Assembly: GCA_025201765.1 (NCBI GenBank)
Contig: MU623424.1
Span: 62,001-126,000 of the forward strand
Source: Daldinia sp. FL1419
Lineage: Eukaryota > Ascomycota > Sordariomycetes > Xylariales > Hypoxylaceae
Direction of reading: 5' to 3'
Length of the DNA: 64,000 bases
The notes under the pieces are model-generated. The model was given only the letters and a program-made list of their open reading frames with translations. It searched no databases and was not told where the DNA came from. A program made the translations under genes and the position numbers. Below are positions 35,454 to 45,786 of the stretch, in pieces (positions within the stretch are counted from its first letter, which is position 1; each line of letters starts with the position of its first letter).

Positions 35454-38400
35454 ATGGGTCAGCAGCATGTAGATAATGCGTGTGTAGACCCCGCCTACAC
35501 CGATGAGGGCATCTCGAGCGGCCATCTTACAACTCCGCCGACCGATCTCGAAGAAGACGGCATTACCACCGAGCAATTGGAACAGATATGGGATTGGAAC
35601 ACGCCAGTGCCACCCACCCTGGGAATATGCATGCATGAATTGGTAGAAAAGCAAGCAAACGAGAACCCCGATCGATCGGCTGTCAACTCGTGGGATGGCG
35701 CATTCACATATCAAGACGTCAGCTCGAAATCCGATCGGTTAGCAGCTCATCTTGTATCAGCGGGCGTGAATATAGGATCGATTGTACCCCTGTGTTTTGA
35801 AAAATCGAAATGGACCGTTGTAGCTGTGCTCGCCGTTATGAAGTCGGGCGCGACATTTGCGCTGATGGACCCGAGCCAGCCCGAGGGCAGACTACGCACC
35901 ATCGTCGAGCAAACGGGTGCTTCCACAATCGTAACGTCGAAGCTTCAAGAAGGCGTTGGCCGTCGTATCGCACCGAATGCAACTCACATCACCCTTTCCG
36001 ACGAACAGTTCGGCAGCTATAACACGTCCCTGAGCTTGCCCTCCGTACCACCGAGTGCGAGTCTCTACATACAATTTACGTCGGGCAGCACAGGTAAACC
36101 GAAAGGAGTTATTATAACGCACGAGAATTATTCGAGCGGTGCGATACCGCGCGCAGAAATCGTCGGGTATCGCGCGCATTCGCGAGTTCTTGACTTTGCG
36201 TCGTACGCTTTTGACGTCTGCATCGATTGCATGCTATGCACGTTGTCGGTGGGAGGCTGTTTATGCATTCCCTCAGACGCCGATCGAGTAAACGATCTTA
36301 GTGGTGCTATACGGAAGATGAATGTCAACATGGCTCATATGACACCTTCCGTAGCTCGTGTATTGGATCCCGACATTATCCCTTCACTTGAAGTCCTCGG
36401 ATTGGGAGGAGAGGCTATATCCGCGGGCGATGCAGCCACTTGGAGTCGAAATACTAAAGTGATTAATGCGTACGGACCTTCAGAGTGTACTGTAGGTTGT
36501 GCCGTGAATGGCGACGTGGGTGCTGAAAGCCAAAAGGGGCACGTCAGCATCGGCAGAGGAGTCGGCGGGACGTTGTGGATTGTCGACCCCTCTAACCATC
36601 ACCGACTCATGCCTATAGGCGCAGTTGGCGAACTTCTAGTTGAGGGCCCTATAGTAGGTCCAGGCTATCTAAAAGACGCCGAGAGAACGGCGATTTCGTT
36701 TATTAGCGACCCAAAATGGCTTCTAGCCGGGAGTCCACAGCACGCAGGCCGTAGCGGAAGACTATACAAGACCGGTGACTTAGTAAGGTACGATCCGGAC
36801 GGAACAATCGTTTTCGTTGGGCGAGGCGATCAGCAGGTTAAATTACGAGGCCAGCGGATCGAGCTTGCGGAGATCGAGTATAACATGCGAGACAAACTGC
36901 TACCAGGTACTCGTGTCGCTGCCGAAGTCATCAGGCCTGGGGGACCCGCCGGTGAGCCGACACTAGTTGCTTTCATCGCAGAACGAGCAGGTCTTGTATC
37001 TGAATCCGAGTCTCTTTTAGGATCATTATCGCCTCAGGTTATGGATTCTCTTGCACGAATGAATGAGGCTATATCAGAACACTTGCCGATATACATGGTG
37101 CCGACGGCGTACATTCCTCTACAAATCATGCCCTTGCTAGTTTCAGCAAAGACGGATCGCAAACGCCTCCGAGAATTAGGCCACGCTCTTACTAGGAAAG
37201 ATATCGCCGGGTTCGCTGCAGCAACGGTTCCGAGAAAAGAACCCTCGACTCCAGCCGAGAAGAAACTAGCCCAGTTATGGCGCGAAATTCTCGGACAGGA
37301 GGTCGATATTGGCGCCCACGATAACTTCTTCAACTTAGGAGGCGACTCGCTTCGTGCGATGAAGCTAGTAGCTCATGCGCGAACAAAAGACACTGCCCTT
37401 ACGGTTGCCGACATATTCGCAAATCCTGTCCTTTCGGATATGGCTCTGGCTGCTAGGACTGTGTCCAGCGAGACCATAGTTGAGATTCCTCCCTTTTCTC
37501 TCATTGATAGTCGGTGGTCCGAAGACTCAGCCCGGCAAGATTGTGCTGCCATCTGTGGCGTCGACCCCTCGAAGATTGAAGATATTTACCCCTGCACTCC
37601 TCTTCAAGAAGGACTCATGGCGCTATCCGCGAAGGTCGACGAAGCATACGTCGCACAGCGTGTGGTTGAACTCGCAGACGAGACGGCAGCACATAATCTC
37701 GCGAAAGCTTTCGAGATAGCTTCCCGAGACTGTGCAATTTTACGGACGAGGATAGTTCAAGTCACTAGCTACGGACTGATGCAAGTAATCGTTCAAGACG
37801 ACTTTGACTGTAAGTGGTTATCAGGGGAGAGTCTTCACGACTATCTAGTCCAGGATATGAGCAAGCCAATCCAGCTTGGCAAACCTCTAGTTAGATACGG
37901 CGTAGTGGTTAACGAAAAGTCTACGGGAAAGTCACATTTCGTCTTGACGATGCACCACGCTCTCTATGATGGGTGGTCGATGCCTCTAGTAGTCGAACGA
38001 GTTAATCGAGCCTACGATAATCTTCCAACGAAACGACCAGCCGAATTCAAGCACTTTATTAGCTACCTCATCAACATGGACCGTGATGAATCGGAATCGT
38101 ACTGGCGACAAAGGCTAGATGGTGCCAATAATGAACAGTTTCCCTCTTTGCCCTATCCGGGATATCAACAACAAGCCGACTCCCTATTAGAACACTACGT
38201 ACATACCAGCAAGCCTAATACTGGTATAACGATTGCCACAGTCATTCGAGGCGCTTGGGCGCTCTTGGTCTCGACTTATACCTCATACGACGATGTGGTA
38301 TTCGGAGAGACACTTACCGGGCGCAATGCCCCCATCGCGGGTGTTGACCAGATTGAAGGACCTATGATCGCCACAATACCAGTTCGAGTAGCTGTGAACC

Positions 38401-40775
38401 CTAATATGACCGTGAGAGAGTATTTACAGGAAATCCATGATCAATCGGTTCTTGGAATCCCCCACGAACACTTTGGCCTGCAGCACATTAGACGCCTAAG
38501 TCCAGATGCTCGGGAGGCCTGCGAGCTGAAAACCGGCTTGGTATTACATCCTAGCACAGATGCTAGCGAAATTGGCGAGAATAAACCAGCGGATGGCTTT
38601 GTTCCTGCCGGTGATGATGAAGCGGCACAAGAAGCGCTCAAGTTTAACACGTACGCTCTCATGCTGGTTTGTTCCTTGGACCCAAGGGGATTCTTGATCA
38701 TGGCGAGCTTCGACTCGAAAACGGTTACTAGCCCACAGATGGAAAGAATGCTACATCAGCTCGAGAAGATTGCGCAGCAACTCATAGAGAACCCAGATGC
38801 TACATGCGGCCGGCTTCAGGTACTAGTGGGAGAGGATATCTCTGAGCTTACTCGCCTAAGCCAGGTTGGTGCGAAGAGTCCAGCTGTTTGTAATTTGCTC
38901 CCTGCTTGTTGTGAGGCGTCTGAGGTGTGGATCGCCGATACCGTCGACCTAGAGCGATTACTTCCTTTGGGTGCTGTTGGAGAACTCTTAATTCGGTGCT
39001 CTGGAGAACCTGGCTTAGAACTGATACCATATCCGCAATGGGCTGACCAGACTAGCATTGGCCAATTTTACAGAACTCATAAGTTTGCAAAATACGATGC
39101 GGAGGGCTGTATTACTTTGGTCGAACGGACGAGTTCTAACAAGGTACTTTCTACTGGCCTAAAGGAAACACGCGTCTCGGCCACCTCTGCAAAGCAGAAG
39201 AGCCTTCGACGGGCTTGGAGTCAAATCCTAGGGATCAACGAGGATGAGATTGGTTTGGAAAACAGCTTCTTCCAGTTGGGGGGTGATTCTATTGGGGCCA
39301 TGAAGCTTGTATCCGAACTTCGAGCCAAGGGAATGGAAATAACGGTACCGGAGATCTTCAAGCATAGGACACTGTACGACATGGCAAAGATCCTAAGGGA
39401 AGAGAAGCCAACGACTACCGAATCAGCCGAGCCACCACCACCGCCGTTTTCATTACTTGACGTATCGGACGTGGAAAACTTCATTGCCGAAATCATTAGG
39501 CCACAACTTACCCAAGGCGCTCACACAATTAAAGATATCCTTCCGGCACGCCCGCTCCAGCAGGTTGCGGTAAAGGGCACAACCCAACTTCCTCGGTTTT
39601 CAGCGAGATATGAACTATTCCACTTCGATGGGCACGTCGATAAAGAAAGGCTCTTTAAAAGCTGTCGAGAGCTCGTCGCTCGTAACGAAATTCTACGAAC
39701 CGTTTTCGTAGAGAGCGGTGGCGAGTGCTTCGGTGTCGTCCTCGAAGCTCTTCACGTCGCGATCGAGCAATACGATATCGAAGGGGACTTGGACTCCTTT
39801 GCACACAAACTATGCAACGTCGACGTGCAAACTAGGATGTCCTTGGGCTCTTCCTTCGTCAAGTTCATGTTTGTCCAGGGCGAGGGTGGTAAGAGCTGCC
39901 TCGTCTTTCGCATCTCCCACGCGCAGTACGACGAGGTCTGTCTTCCAGGCCTTATACGGCAGATCGGGGCTCTATATGACGGAAATGCCGTACTAGACTC
40001 TGTCCCGTTCTCCTCCTTCGTATATCACGTCGTGAATAAGGGTATCCCGCGAAGCATCCCCTATTGGCGGGATCTGCTGCAAGGCAGTTCGCTCTCGATT
40101 CTTCGTCCAGACTTGCCTCTAACATCCAGAACACCTGCCGCAATCAGCCGAACTGTCGATATTTCCGCGCGACTAAGGGATATTACTGTAGCGACGCTGC
40201 CGACGGCCGCGTGGGCCTTGTGCCTCGCACGGCGGCTTGCGCGGCGGGATGTCGTCTTCGGCGAGGTTGTTAGCGGCCGGAACACGGACTTGCCGCACGC
40301 GGATGCCGTCGCAGGGCCGACGTGGCAATACGTACCGGTGAGGGTGCGCTTCGAGGACGACTGGAGAGTCATCGATCTGCTGCGATACGTGCAGCACCAG
40401 CACGTCGCCAGCGCACTGCACGAGTGCATGGGCCTGACAGAGATCATGCGCGAGTGCGGGCCGCTTTCGAACTGGCCAGAGGGCACCGACTGGTTCGATT
40501 CGGTGGTGCATCAAGACGTCGTTCACGTCGAGGAGCTGAAGTTTGGATTCGGAAGCGATCGGGACGGAGGCGGGGCAATGTGCCGTTTTGAGACGGTGTA
40601 TCCGCACCTGGAGCCGTTGCGCGAGTGGAAAGTACAGGCGTTCGTCGATGGGGATAAGCTAACGCTGGAGCTCGTTACTTTCCAGGATTGGATAGGTGTT
40701 GCGGCGGAGCTGTTGGATGAGTTAGAGGAGATTATGGGGATGTTAGTGAGGAGGCCGGATGATGGCCTCTTCTAA
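35454..40775 (+). CDS. NPS6: NPS6/SidD-like extracellular siderophore NRPS (A-T-C-dA-T-C)
   Basis: A single exon of 1,773 residues. Adenylation domain about residues 45-570: A3 core FTSGSTGKPKG near 206, YGPSE near 343, GRGDQQVKLRGQR near 455, and A10 lysine in SAKTDRKRL. T1 near 630 (FFNLGGDSLRAMKL). C1 about 700-1110 with an intact MHHALYDG motif near 832. About 1150-1250 is a degenerate A remnant (LLPLGAVGELLIR then YRTHKFAKYDAEG) lacking the A3 core. T2 near 1275 (FFQLGGDSIGAMKL). C2 about 1360-1760 has SHAQYDE in place of HHxxxDG. This order is the NPS6/SidD plan, whose enzymes join three acyl-N5-hydroxyornithines by ester bonds into fusarinine-type siderophores or make coprogen. By eye against GrsA, the pocket reads D-V-D-H-G-G-A-V-G-K (approximate). 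The product is inferred. Typical partners (SidA, SidF, transporter) are not in the window. Upstream SreA sites fit iron repression. Confidence 0.88.
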   Translation: MGQQHVDNACVDPAYTDEGISSGHLTTPPTDLEEDGITTEQLEQIWDWNTPVPPTLGICMHELVEKQANENPDRSAVNSWDGAFTYQDVSSKSDRLAAHLVSAGVNIGSIVPLCFEKSKWTVVAVLAVMKSGATFALMDPSQPEGRLRTIVEQTGASTIVTSKLQEGVGRRIAPNATHITLSDEQFGSYNTSLSLPSVPPSASLYIQFTSGSTGKPKGVIITHENYSSGAIPRAEIVGYRAHSRVLDFASYAFDVCIDCMLCTLSVGGCLCIPSDADRVNDLSGAIRKMNVNMAHMTPSVARVLDPDIIPSLEVLGLGGEAISAGDAATWSRNTKVINAYGPSECTVGCAVNGDVGAESQKGHVSIGRGVGGTLWIVDPSNHHRLMPIGAVGELLVEGPIVGPGYLKDAERTAISFISDPKWLLAGSPQHAGRSGRLYKTGDLVRYDPDGTIVFVGRGDQQVKLRGQRIELAEIEYNMRDKLLPGTRVAAEVIRPGGPAGEPTLVAFIAERAGLVSESESLLGSLSPQVMDSLARMNEAISEHLPIYMVPTAYIPLQIMPLLVSAKTDRKRLRELGHALTRKDIAGFAAATVPRKEPSTPAEKKLAQLWREILGQEVDIGAHDNFFNLGGDSLRAMKLVAHARTKDTALTVADIFANPVLSDMALAARTVSSETIVEIPPFSLIDSRWSEDSARQDCAAICGVDPSKIEDIYPCTPLQEGLMALSAKVDEAYVAQRVVELADETAAHNLAKAFEIASRDCAILRTRIVQVTSYGLMQVIVQDDFDCKWLSGESLHDYLVQDMSKPIQLGKPLVRYGVVVNEKSTGKSHFVLTMHHALYDGWSMPLVVERVNRAYDNLPTKRPAEFKHFISYLINMDRDESESYWRQRLDGANNEQFPSLPYPGYQQQADSLLEHYVHTSKPNTGITIATVIRGAWALLVSTYTSYDDVVFGETLTGRNAPIAGVDQIEGPMIATIPVRVAVNPNMTVREYLQEIHDQSVLGIPHEHFGLQHIRRLSPDAREACELKTGLVLHPSTDASEIGENKPADGFVPAGDDEAAQEALKFNTYALMLVCSLDPRGFLIMASFDSKTVTSPQMERMLHQLEKIAQQLIENPDATCGRLQVLVGEDISELTRLSQVGAKSPAVCNLLPACCEASEVWIADTVDLERLLPLGAVGELLIRCSGEPGLELIPYPQWADQTSIGQFYRTHKFAKYDAEGCITLVERTSSNKVLSTGLKETRVSATSAKQKSLRRAWSQILGINEDEIGLENSFFQLGGDSIGAMKLVSELRAKGMEITVPEIFKHRTLYDMAKILREEKPTTTESAEPPPPPFSLLDVSDVENFIAEIIRPQLTQGAHTIKDILPARPLQQVAVKGTTQLPRFSARYELFHFDGHVDKERLFKSCRELVARNEILRTVFVESGGECFGVVLEALHVAIEQYDIEGDLDSFAHKLCNVDVQTRMSLGSSFVKFMFVQGEGGKSCLVFRISHAQYDEVCLPGLIRQIGALYDGNAVLDSVPFSSFVYHVVNKGIPRSIPYWRDLLQGSSLSILRPDLPLTSRTPAAISRTVDISARLRDITVATLPTAAWALCLARRLARRDVVFGEVVSGRNTDLPHADAVAGPTWQYVPVRVRFEDDWRVIDLLRYVQHQHVASALHECMGLTEIMRECGPLSNWPEGTDWFDSVVHQDVVHVEELKFGFGSDRDGGGAMCRFETVYPHLEPLREWKVQAFVDGDKLTLELVTFQDWIGVAAELLDELEEIMGMLVRRPDDGLF

Positions 40776-41320
40776 TTGGAAGCAGAAATAGAAGGGAGTG
40801 ATGTAGTTGAATATATCATGTATGCTTTACATATGTACCTACCTATGTATGTACCTAGATATAGAACGGAACGTCTTTGAGTAAATTAGTATCTTGACAT
40901 TTCATCTTTTAGTCTTCAGGCTACTTCTCTTAAATTCAAATAGGATGATGAACGTTGCTGAGGTACGGAGCCGTATTCTGTTCCCCTTTTTGGAGAAACA
41001 TAAAAGATAGATCATACCCACAACTGCAATGTGAACCAACATTTATAACAATTTCTTGATTGCTTATATATAAAATAGCATATATACTTGGTAATATCGA
41101 ACAGCTCAACCTGTCCACGACCCAAAGTTGATAGAAGCGTCAGCCCAACTTAACACTAAACCAGCACGCCTTGGGGATCGATAATCGGAAATTCGCTGCA
41201 GAGATCCAAAAACAAAAATTGCCCGTCGTTTAAACATTAATCCACCCGCACTTCGACAACACTCCACCGCACTCGAGCGCAAAAAAAGAAAAGAGAATCG
41301 CATCCCATAATTCCGGTTGA
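40776..41320. other. Intergenic, 0.5 kb, convergent 3' ends
   Basis: 3' flanks of the NRPS gene and the convergent membrane-protein gene, with a TACCTA repeat at about 40836-40856. No gene is seen. Confidence 0.5.
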
Positions 41321-42317
41321 TTATATTCTTGCGTTGGCCGGCTTGCCTTCAGCTCTGGCCTTTCGCCTCCTATACGTGTCTCGGTAGTTGTATCGCTCGT
41401 ATGTGCCAAATGCGTAAAATCCGAATCCAATAACGAGCCAGATGCTGGTCAGCATCAGGCCCACGGGGAAAATTAGAATGTTGACACCAGGGAGGACGAA
41501 TGCGATCTGGCCCTCGTGAAGTTGGGCAGTCATGTTGTCAACCGCTCTCTGAGCGAGCATGAAATCTGACATGACGACATCGGTCGAAAATATTCCGTTG
41601 ACGAAGGCAGCTTCGTTAGATGAGACGTTCGTGCTGACTTGTTTGCCGACTAGGTTCTTTCCTGTTAGTGTGACGGTGGGCATCACCAACGCCTCTAGTA
41701 TACCCCTATTTCATAATGTTAGCAGTTATGCACGATATTGATATTGCCAATTAGGGTTCTTACGTCGTCATGTTCTGGGCCATCTGAGCCTTGTCTATTT
41801 GACCAACGAACATATAAGTCTGGAGGAGCGTAGGTGTTGAGTCCTCTCGCTTGGTGACATTCCCTGACTGTGCACCCTGGCCAACGGGCGAGACGGAAGC
41901 CCCATTGTATTGAAGTCCTACGGAAATATCTTCGGGAGGGATGCCTTCAAAGTCTCCGAAAGGCGTTGACACTTGGAAGAGGCGCAAGTCGGCCATGAAT
42001 GTGCCAGTGTTTTTATTAAGGCTGTAGAGGTTGTAGCAGACAGCCGCTCCCGAAGGGTTCGACGCGGCCACGAGTAAAGACAATGCGGTCATACAGGCTG
42101 CGGTAGTATCCGTGTTCCACTGGGTCATGTTCGCTTGTGACATGTTGGGCGTGGCCGTCTGTCGCCTTTCCAAAGAATCCCCATCGGCGTCTATGTCGTC
42201 GAAGTTTGGATCCAATATCGTCGCATGCGTACCCAACATGCCTCCTACCGCGGGCTCCATGCTAGCTAACGCCGACGAGGCGAGTAGCGAAGCCACGGCA
42301 GCACCTAGCCAAACCAT
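41321..42317 (-). CDS. Secretory single-pass membrane protein of unknown function
   Basis: Exons 42317-41764 and 41705-41321 are joined across a 58-nt intron (GTAAGA donor, branch GCTAAC, acceptor AATAG, phase 2), giving 312 residues. The N-terminus is a signal peptide (MVWLGAAVASLLASSALAS). A possible processing site (ERRQT) lies near residue 53. The lumenal part has several N-glycosylation sequons (NMS, NMT, NVT, NVS). One or two hydrophobic spans occur near the C-terminus (LPGVNILIFPVGLMLTSIWL, IGFGFYAFG), followed by a short basic tail (YRRRKARAEGK). I do not recognise the family; it looks like a conserved fungal type I membrane protein of the secretory pathway or plasma membrane. A link to the neighbouring NRPS is not supported by sequence. 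Confidence 0.75.
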
Positions 42318-42363
42318 CTTAACGAGTTGTTCTTCGACCTTTGATTATTTATTGAACTCTAAA

Positions 42364-42383
42364 GTATATATATATATATATAT
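42364..42383. repeat. AT dinucleotide microsatellite
   Basis: About ten TA units, 46 bp upstream of the membrane-protein start codon. Confidence 0.85.
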
Positions 42384-43001
42384 CCGTTGAAAGGTAATAA
42401 GCCGACCGGCGGTTGAAGAATATGCTGCACCCCGTAAAGAACGTCCGTCGAGATTAAAGAGCGTATAGGAACCGGTCCGTAGGGTGTTTTAGGTATCTAG
42501 GTATTCAACCTATTCACCTATTCACCTGTTCGGTATTCGCTAGGAGCGGAGACTCGAGTGGCGTCGATCAGATTGTAGATCCAGCAAAAGAGAAGAAAAG
42601 GAAAAGGAAGAGGGACCTGCCCACAAGAATGGAAAGGCGGCTTGTGTTTTTGTTTGGACGGAACGGACAGTACAGTACATACGAAGCAGTGATGGGGGAA
42701 AGGAGAGAATGGGAAAAAGAGGCGGGATATCCAACTTGGTAGTCTTGGAATAGGGAATAGGGAATGGGGAATAGCTTAGAATAGCTTAGAATAGATGCAA
42801 TAATGACAAGGGGCCCGCAAAGAAAAGAAACAGAAACCCCCCCTGTTAGATGCCCGGACCACGCTAACCTATGTATGTTGTAGTAGCAATGACATTAATG
42901 ATATTAAATGGTACCTATCGTACGAATGGTGTGATGGTGGGTCGTTGAAGCGATCTTGCTACGCGGTCTAGAACAGATCAAGATGGAAGATCTCTTTCTC
43001 A

Positions 43002-43010
<9 letters not shown>

Positions 43011-43033
<23 letters not shown>

Positions 43034-43034
43034 C
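43011..43034. repeat. CT dinucleotide microsatellite
   Basis: About 12 CT units in intergenic DNA, preceded by degenerate TCTCTC sequence. Confidence 0.85.
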
Positions 43035-44881
43035 CTCCATCATCCAACCAAGAGATAAAAAGAGCAGTAGCAGTAGTAGGAGGAGGAGGAGAGATAATGT
43101 TAAAACACGAGGGGAGAATAAGTCGTAAGCCCTTGTCGATTATCATACTCCTTCTGCGGCAAATATGAACCCCCTTATAACACCAACGTTGGCAATATTA
43201 GAAACGACGAGTTTTAAAAAGATTCCGTCGCGGTAAGCTACATTTAGGTGAATTAGGTGGTACGATCAAGAATGCTACCATACCTCTACCTGTACCCGAC
43301 CCCATATAATATGTGTACATAGTATACATAGTTATGTATTAGAGGCCGACGGGAAAGGTAGATGGAGAAGCGCCATCGATGGGTGGAAACGGGGAGAATT
43401 GGACAATGAGAAGAGGCCAATGCTTTTTTCCTTTTTTTTTCTTTTTGGGAATTGATTACGTACGGCACCGGCGCGAAACCAACGAATAAAGTACGAAACC
43501 GATGATAACACGGACCCATAAATTAGATTGGCTTGAGTATGCACACTGATATATGCACCTACGTACACGCAGCTGCCCGGTGGCTTTGACGCTCCGTTTG
43601 GTGTCGGATCCGCTTGATGATGCGACAGTAGTAGTTGAAGAAGGAAAAGGTTTCGAAAGGTCTTGCATCAAATCAACATCAGTGAGACAACCTGAGCGCT
43701 ACGCTTTCAAGTACTATGTACAGGTACCTAAGCAAGTACGTATCTCCTAACGATTGAACCAATCAGTCTTCTCTAAGGCTTGATTCTTTAACAACTTTAG
43801 GTTTCGGGTAGGGTTCGAATGGGGTTAGACGAGTTACATACCAGCGTATCTGATAGGTGAAAGAGAGATCCCTACACTATGTAATAAAGACCCCTGAGCC
43901 CCGTTCTCGCAGTCTGGCAGTTCTGGGCGCATTCCGAGGCTTCAATAGCCCCCCAGCTTCCCCTAAGCGACGCTTGCTCTCGTGTTACAGGACCCGGTAG
44001 CCAAGCGCCAAGTTAACCCACCAGGAGGGAACTAACGTAAGTACACTACTTTAGGTACGGTACTCAGGTACGTCTCCATATTACAGCTTGCGATCGCGAA
44101 GAAGAAAATATTAATTACGTTAAAGCAAAGCGAAGGTGGCCGAGTTAACCGAATCTGCCTCGATAATTATAAGCCGTTTCCATCTACGATAGCAAGAATG
44201 CTGATATATTAGTAAGTACCTACCTAGGGTACCCAATGCTAGGTACCTAAAACCTACATACCCAGTTTGATCCTCCAGTCCTCCTATAAATATCTAAAAT
44301 AGATGCGCTTTCTTCAAAAGAGTTTGGTCTTACTTGCTGAGGTCAATTTATAAAGTAGGTACCCAAGACACCTACTATTTTGGTCAATCCAACTGCTTTC
44401 TTCAGAAGGCCATCATCAACGCCGGCGTCTCGTTTATAACCAAGTGCAATGCGATACATGGGTAGGTACCTAGGTAGGTACATAGTCACAAACGGATGAA
44501 TTGCGTATAATCCATAAATGAAGCTATATTCATTCACCTTATTCTAGCCAATATGCTCCTACTGGGAGAATGCTCGATCGAGTGCTTCAGGTGCCTTATA
44601 CTAACCAAGGTTATGAAGTAGTAGACGTAATAAATATTATTAATCACTTCCGAATTTTTGTAATTGATGGTAGTCTCCGGTTGCGCCATCAGCTCGACCA
44701 GGTACCCTCTGACTCAACATCGTACTGCTTTCCGTAGTTAAATCGTATGCGTCGATTAGCATTTTCGGTATTTCTTATCACGATATTAATCCAGAATTCT
44801 TGGGTAAATCAAGTACATATTTGAAGAAAAAAAAGGGGGAGAGAGAGCATATTAAATTAGATCAAATCAAATCAAATCAAG

Positions 44882-45553
44882 ATGAAGGCCGCCGAATCCG
44901 CCAAGACAGCTCTAATTATCATTGACGTTCAAAATGGATTCCGAAACCCAACACACTGGGGGCCGAGCCGAAGCACACCTGAATGCGAGGGTAATATCGC
45001 ACTTTTGCTAAACGCGGCGCGAGCGTACAATAATAAGTTACAAAGCAAAGATACCGAAAGCAAGTCAGAGGAAATAACTATCTGCCATGTCCACCATCAT
45101 AGCATTTATCCCGACTCGATGCTTCACCCCGGTGCTCGGGTTGAGATAGACGGCGAGCTCGTCGACGCGGTTCAGCCTCAGGCATTCGCAACGCCCGAGC
45201 CACGAGAGCCCGTCTTTACTAAAGACGTCAACTCGTCCTTCATTGGTACCCGACTAGAATCTCATCTTAAAGACCAAGGTGTGAGACAGCTCGTCATATG
45301 CGGCCTCACAACGGATCACTGCGTTAGCACAACTACACGCATGGCCAACAATCTGAGAGTCGTATCCGTGACAAGCCCAACCGGCCAACTCGACGAGGGC
45401 GATATCATCGTCGTCAGCGACGCATGCGCCACCTTTTCAAAGGGCGAATTTGATGCGGAAACGGTGCATCGAGTAAGCCTTGCCAGTCTAAACGAAGAGT
45501 TTGCTCAAGTTGTAAACACGCAAGCTGTCCTGCGCGACGTTTTTGGGTCCTAG
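44882..45553 (+). CDS. Isochorismatase-like cysteine hydrolase
   Basis: A single exon of 223 residues, starting at the ATG right after an ATCAA repeat. The isochorismatase/nicotinamidase fold is clear: beta strand TALIIIDVQNGF with the catalytic Asp, FTKDVNSSF with the catalytic Lys, and CGLTTDHCVSTT with the nucleophilic Cys preceded by the TDHC turn. A histidine cluster (ICHVHHHSIYPDS) lies at about residues 70-80. The family includes nicotinamidases, ureidoacrylate and N-carbamoylsarcosine amidohydrolases and many uncharacterised hydrolases; the substrate cannot be told here. There is no targeting signal, so it is probably cytosolic. It is convergent with the GT4 gene, with 233 bp between stop codons. 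Confidence 0.88.
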   Translation: MKAAESAKTALIIIDVQNGFRNPTHWGPSRSTPECEGNIALLLNAARAYNNKLQSKDTESKSEEITICHVHHHSIYPDSMLHPGARVEIDGELVDAVQPQAFATPEPREPVFTKDVNSSFIGTRLESHLKDQGVRQLVICGLTTDHCVSTTTRMANNLRVVSVTSPTGQLDEGDIIVVSDACATFSKGEFDAETVHRVSLASLNEEFAQVVNTQAVLRDVFGS

Positions 45554-45786
45554 ATTGCTACCCGCAATATACCTCTCCCTCGAGGTTCGAGAAGGGTCTT
45601 GAATAGGCGCACACTCGAGAAACGTCATAGTCAATAATGTAACCCATCAATCACAATATCTCGCCAAGTTGTGACGATATGATAGCTAGGTTAAAAAAGG
45701 AAAAGCAATCTATTCCAGGGGAAGTCATGGATACAATTGAAGTCGTAAAGTCTAATTTAGAACTTCCAATCGTAATATCCAATCCC

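Larger units (their letters stand above)
42318..44881. other. Intergenic, 2.6 kb between divergent genes
   Basis: This contains an AT run (about 42364-42383), GGGAATAG and AGCTTAGAAT short repeats (42750-42795), a CT microsatellite (43011-43034), TAGGTA/GGTACC units (44040-44070, 44213-44250, 44460-44480) and ATCAA pentamers just before the isochorismatase-like start (44861-44880). No gene or RNA is recognised. Confidence 0.45.

Noticed and set aside
43825..43840. tRNA B-box-like GGTTCGAAT
   Set aside because: No matching A box, acceptor stem or anticodon arm could be placed around it; the same applies to GTTCGAGAC near 30568.
44882..45553. Isochorismatase-like gene as part of a catecholate siderophore pathway with the NRPS
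   Set aside because: The NRPS has the hydroxamate NPS6/SidD layout, no isochorismate synthase or DHB enzymes are present, and fungal members of this hydrolase family have varied substrates.
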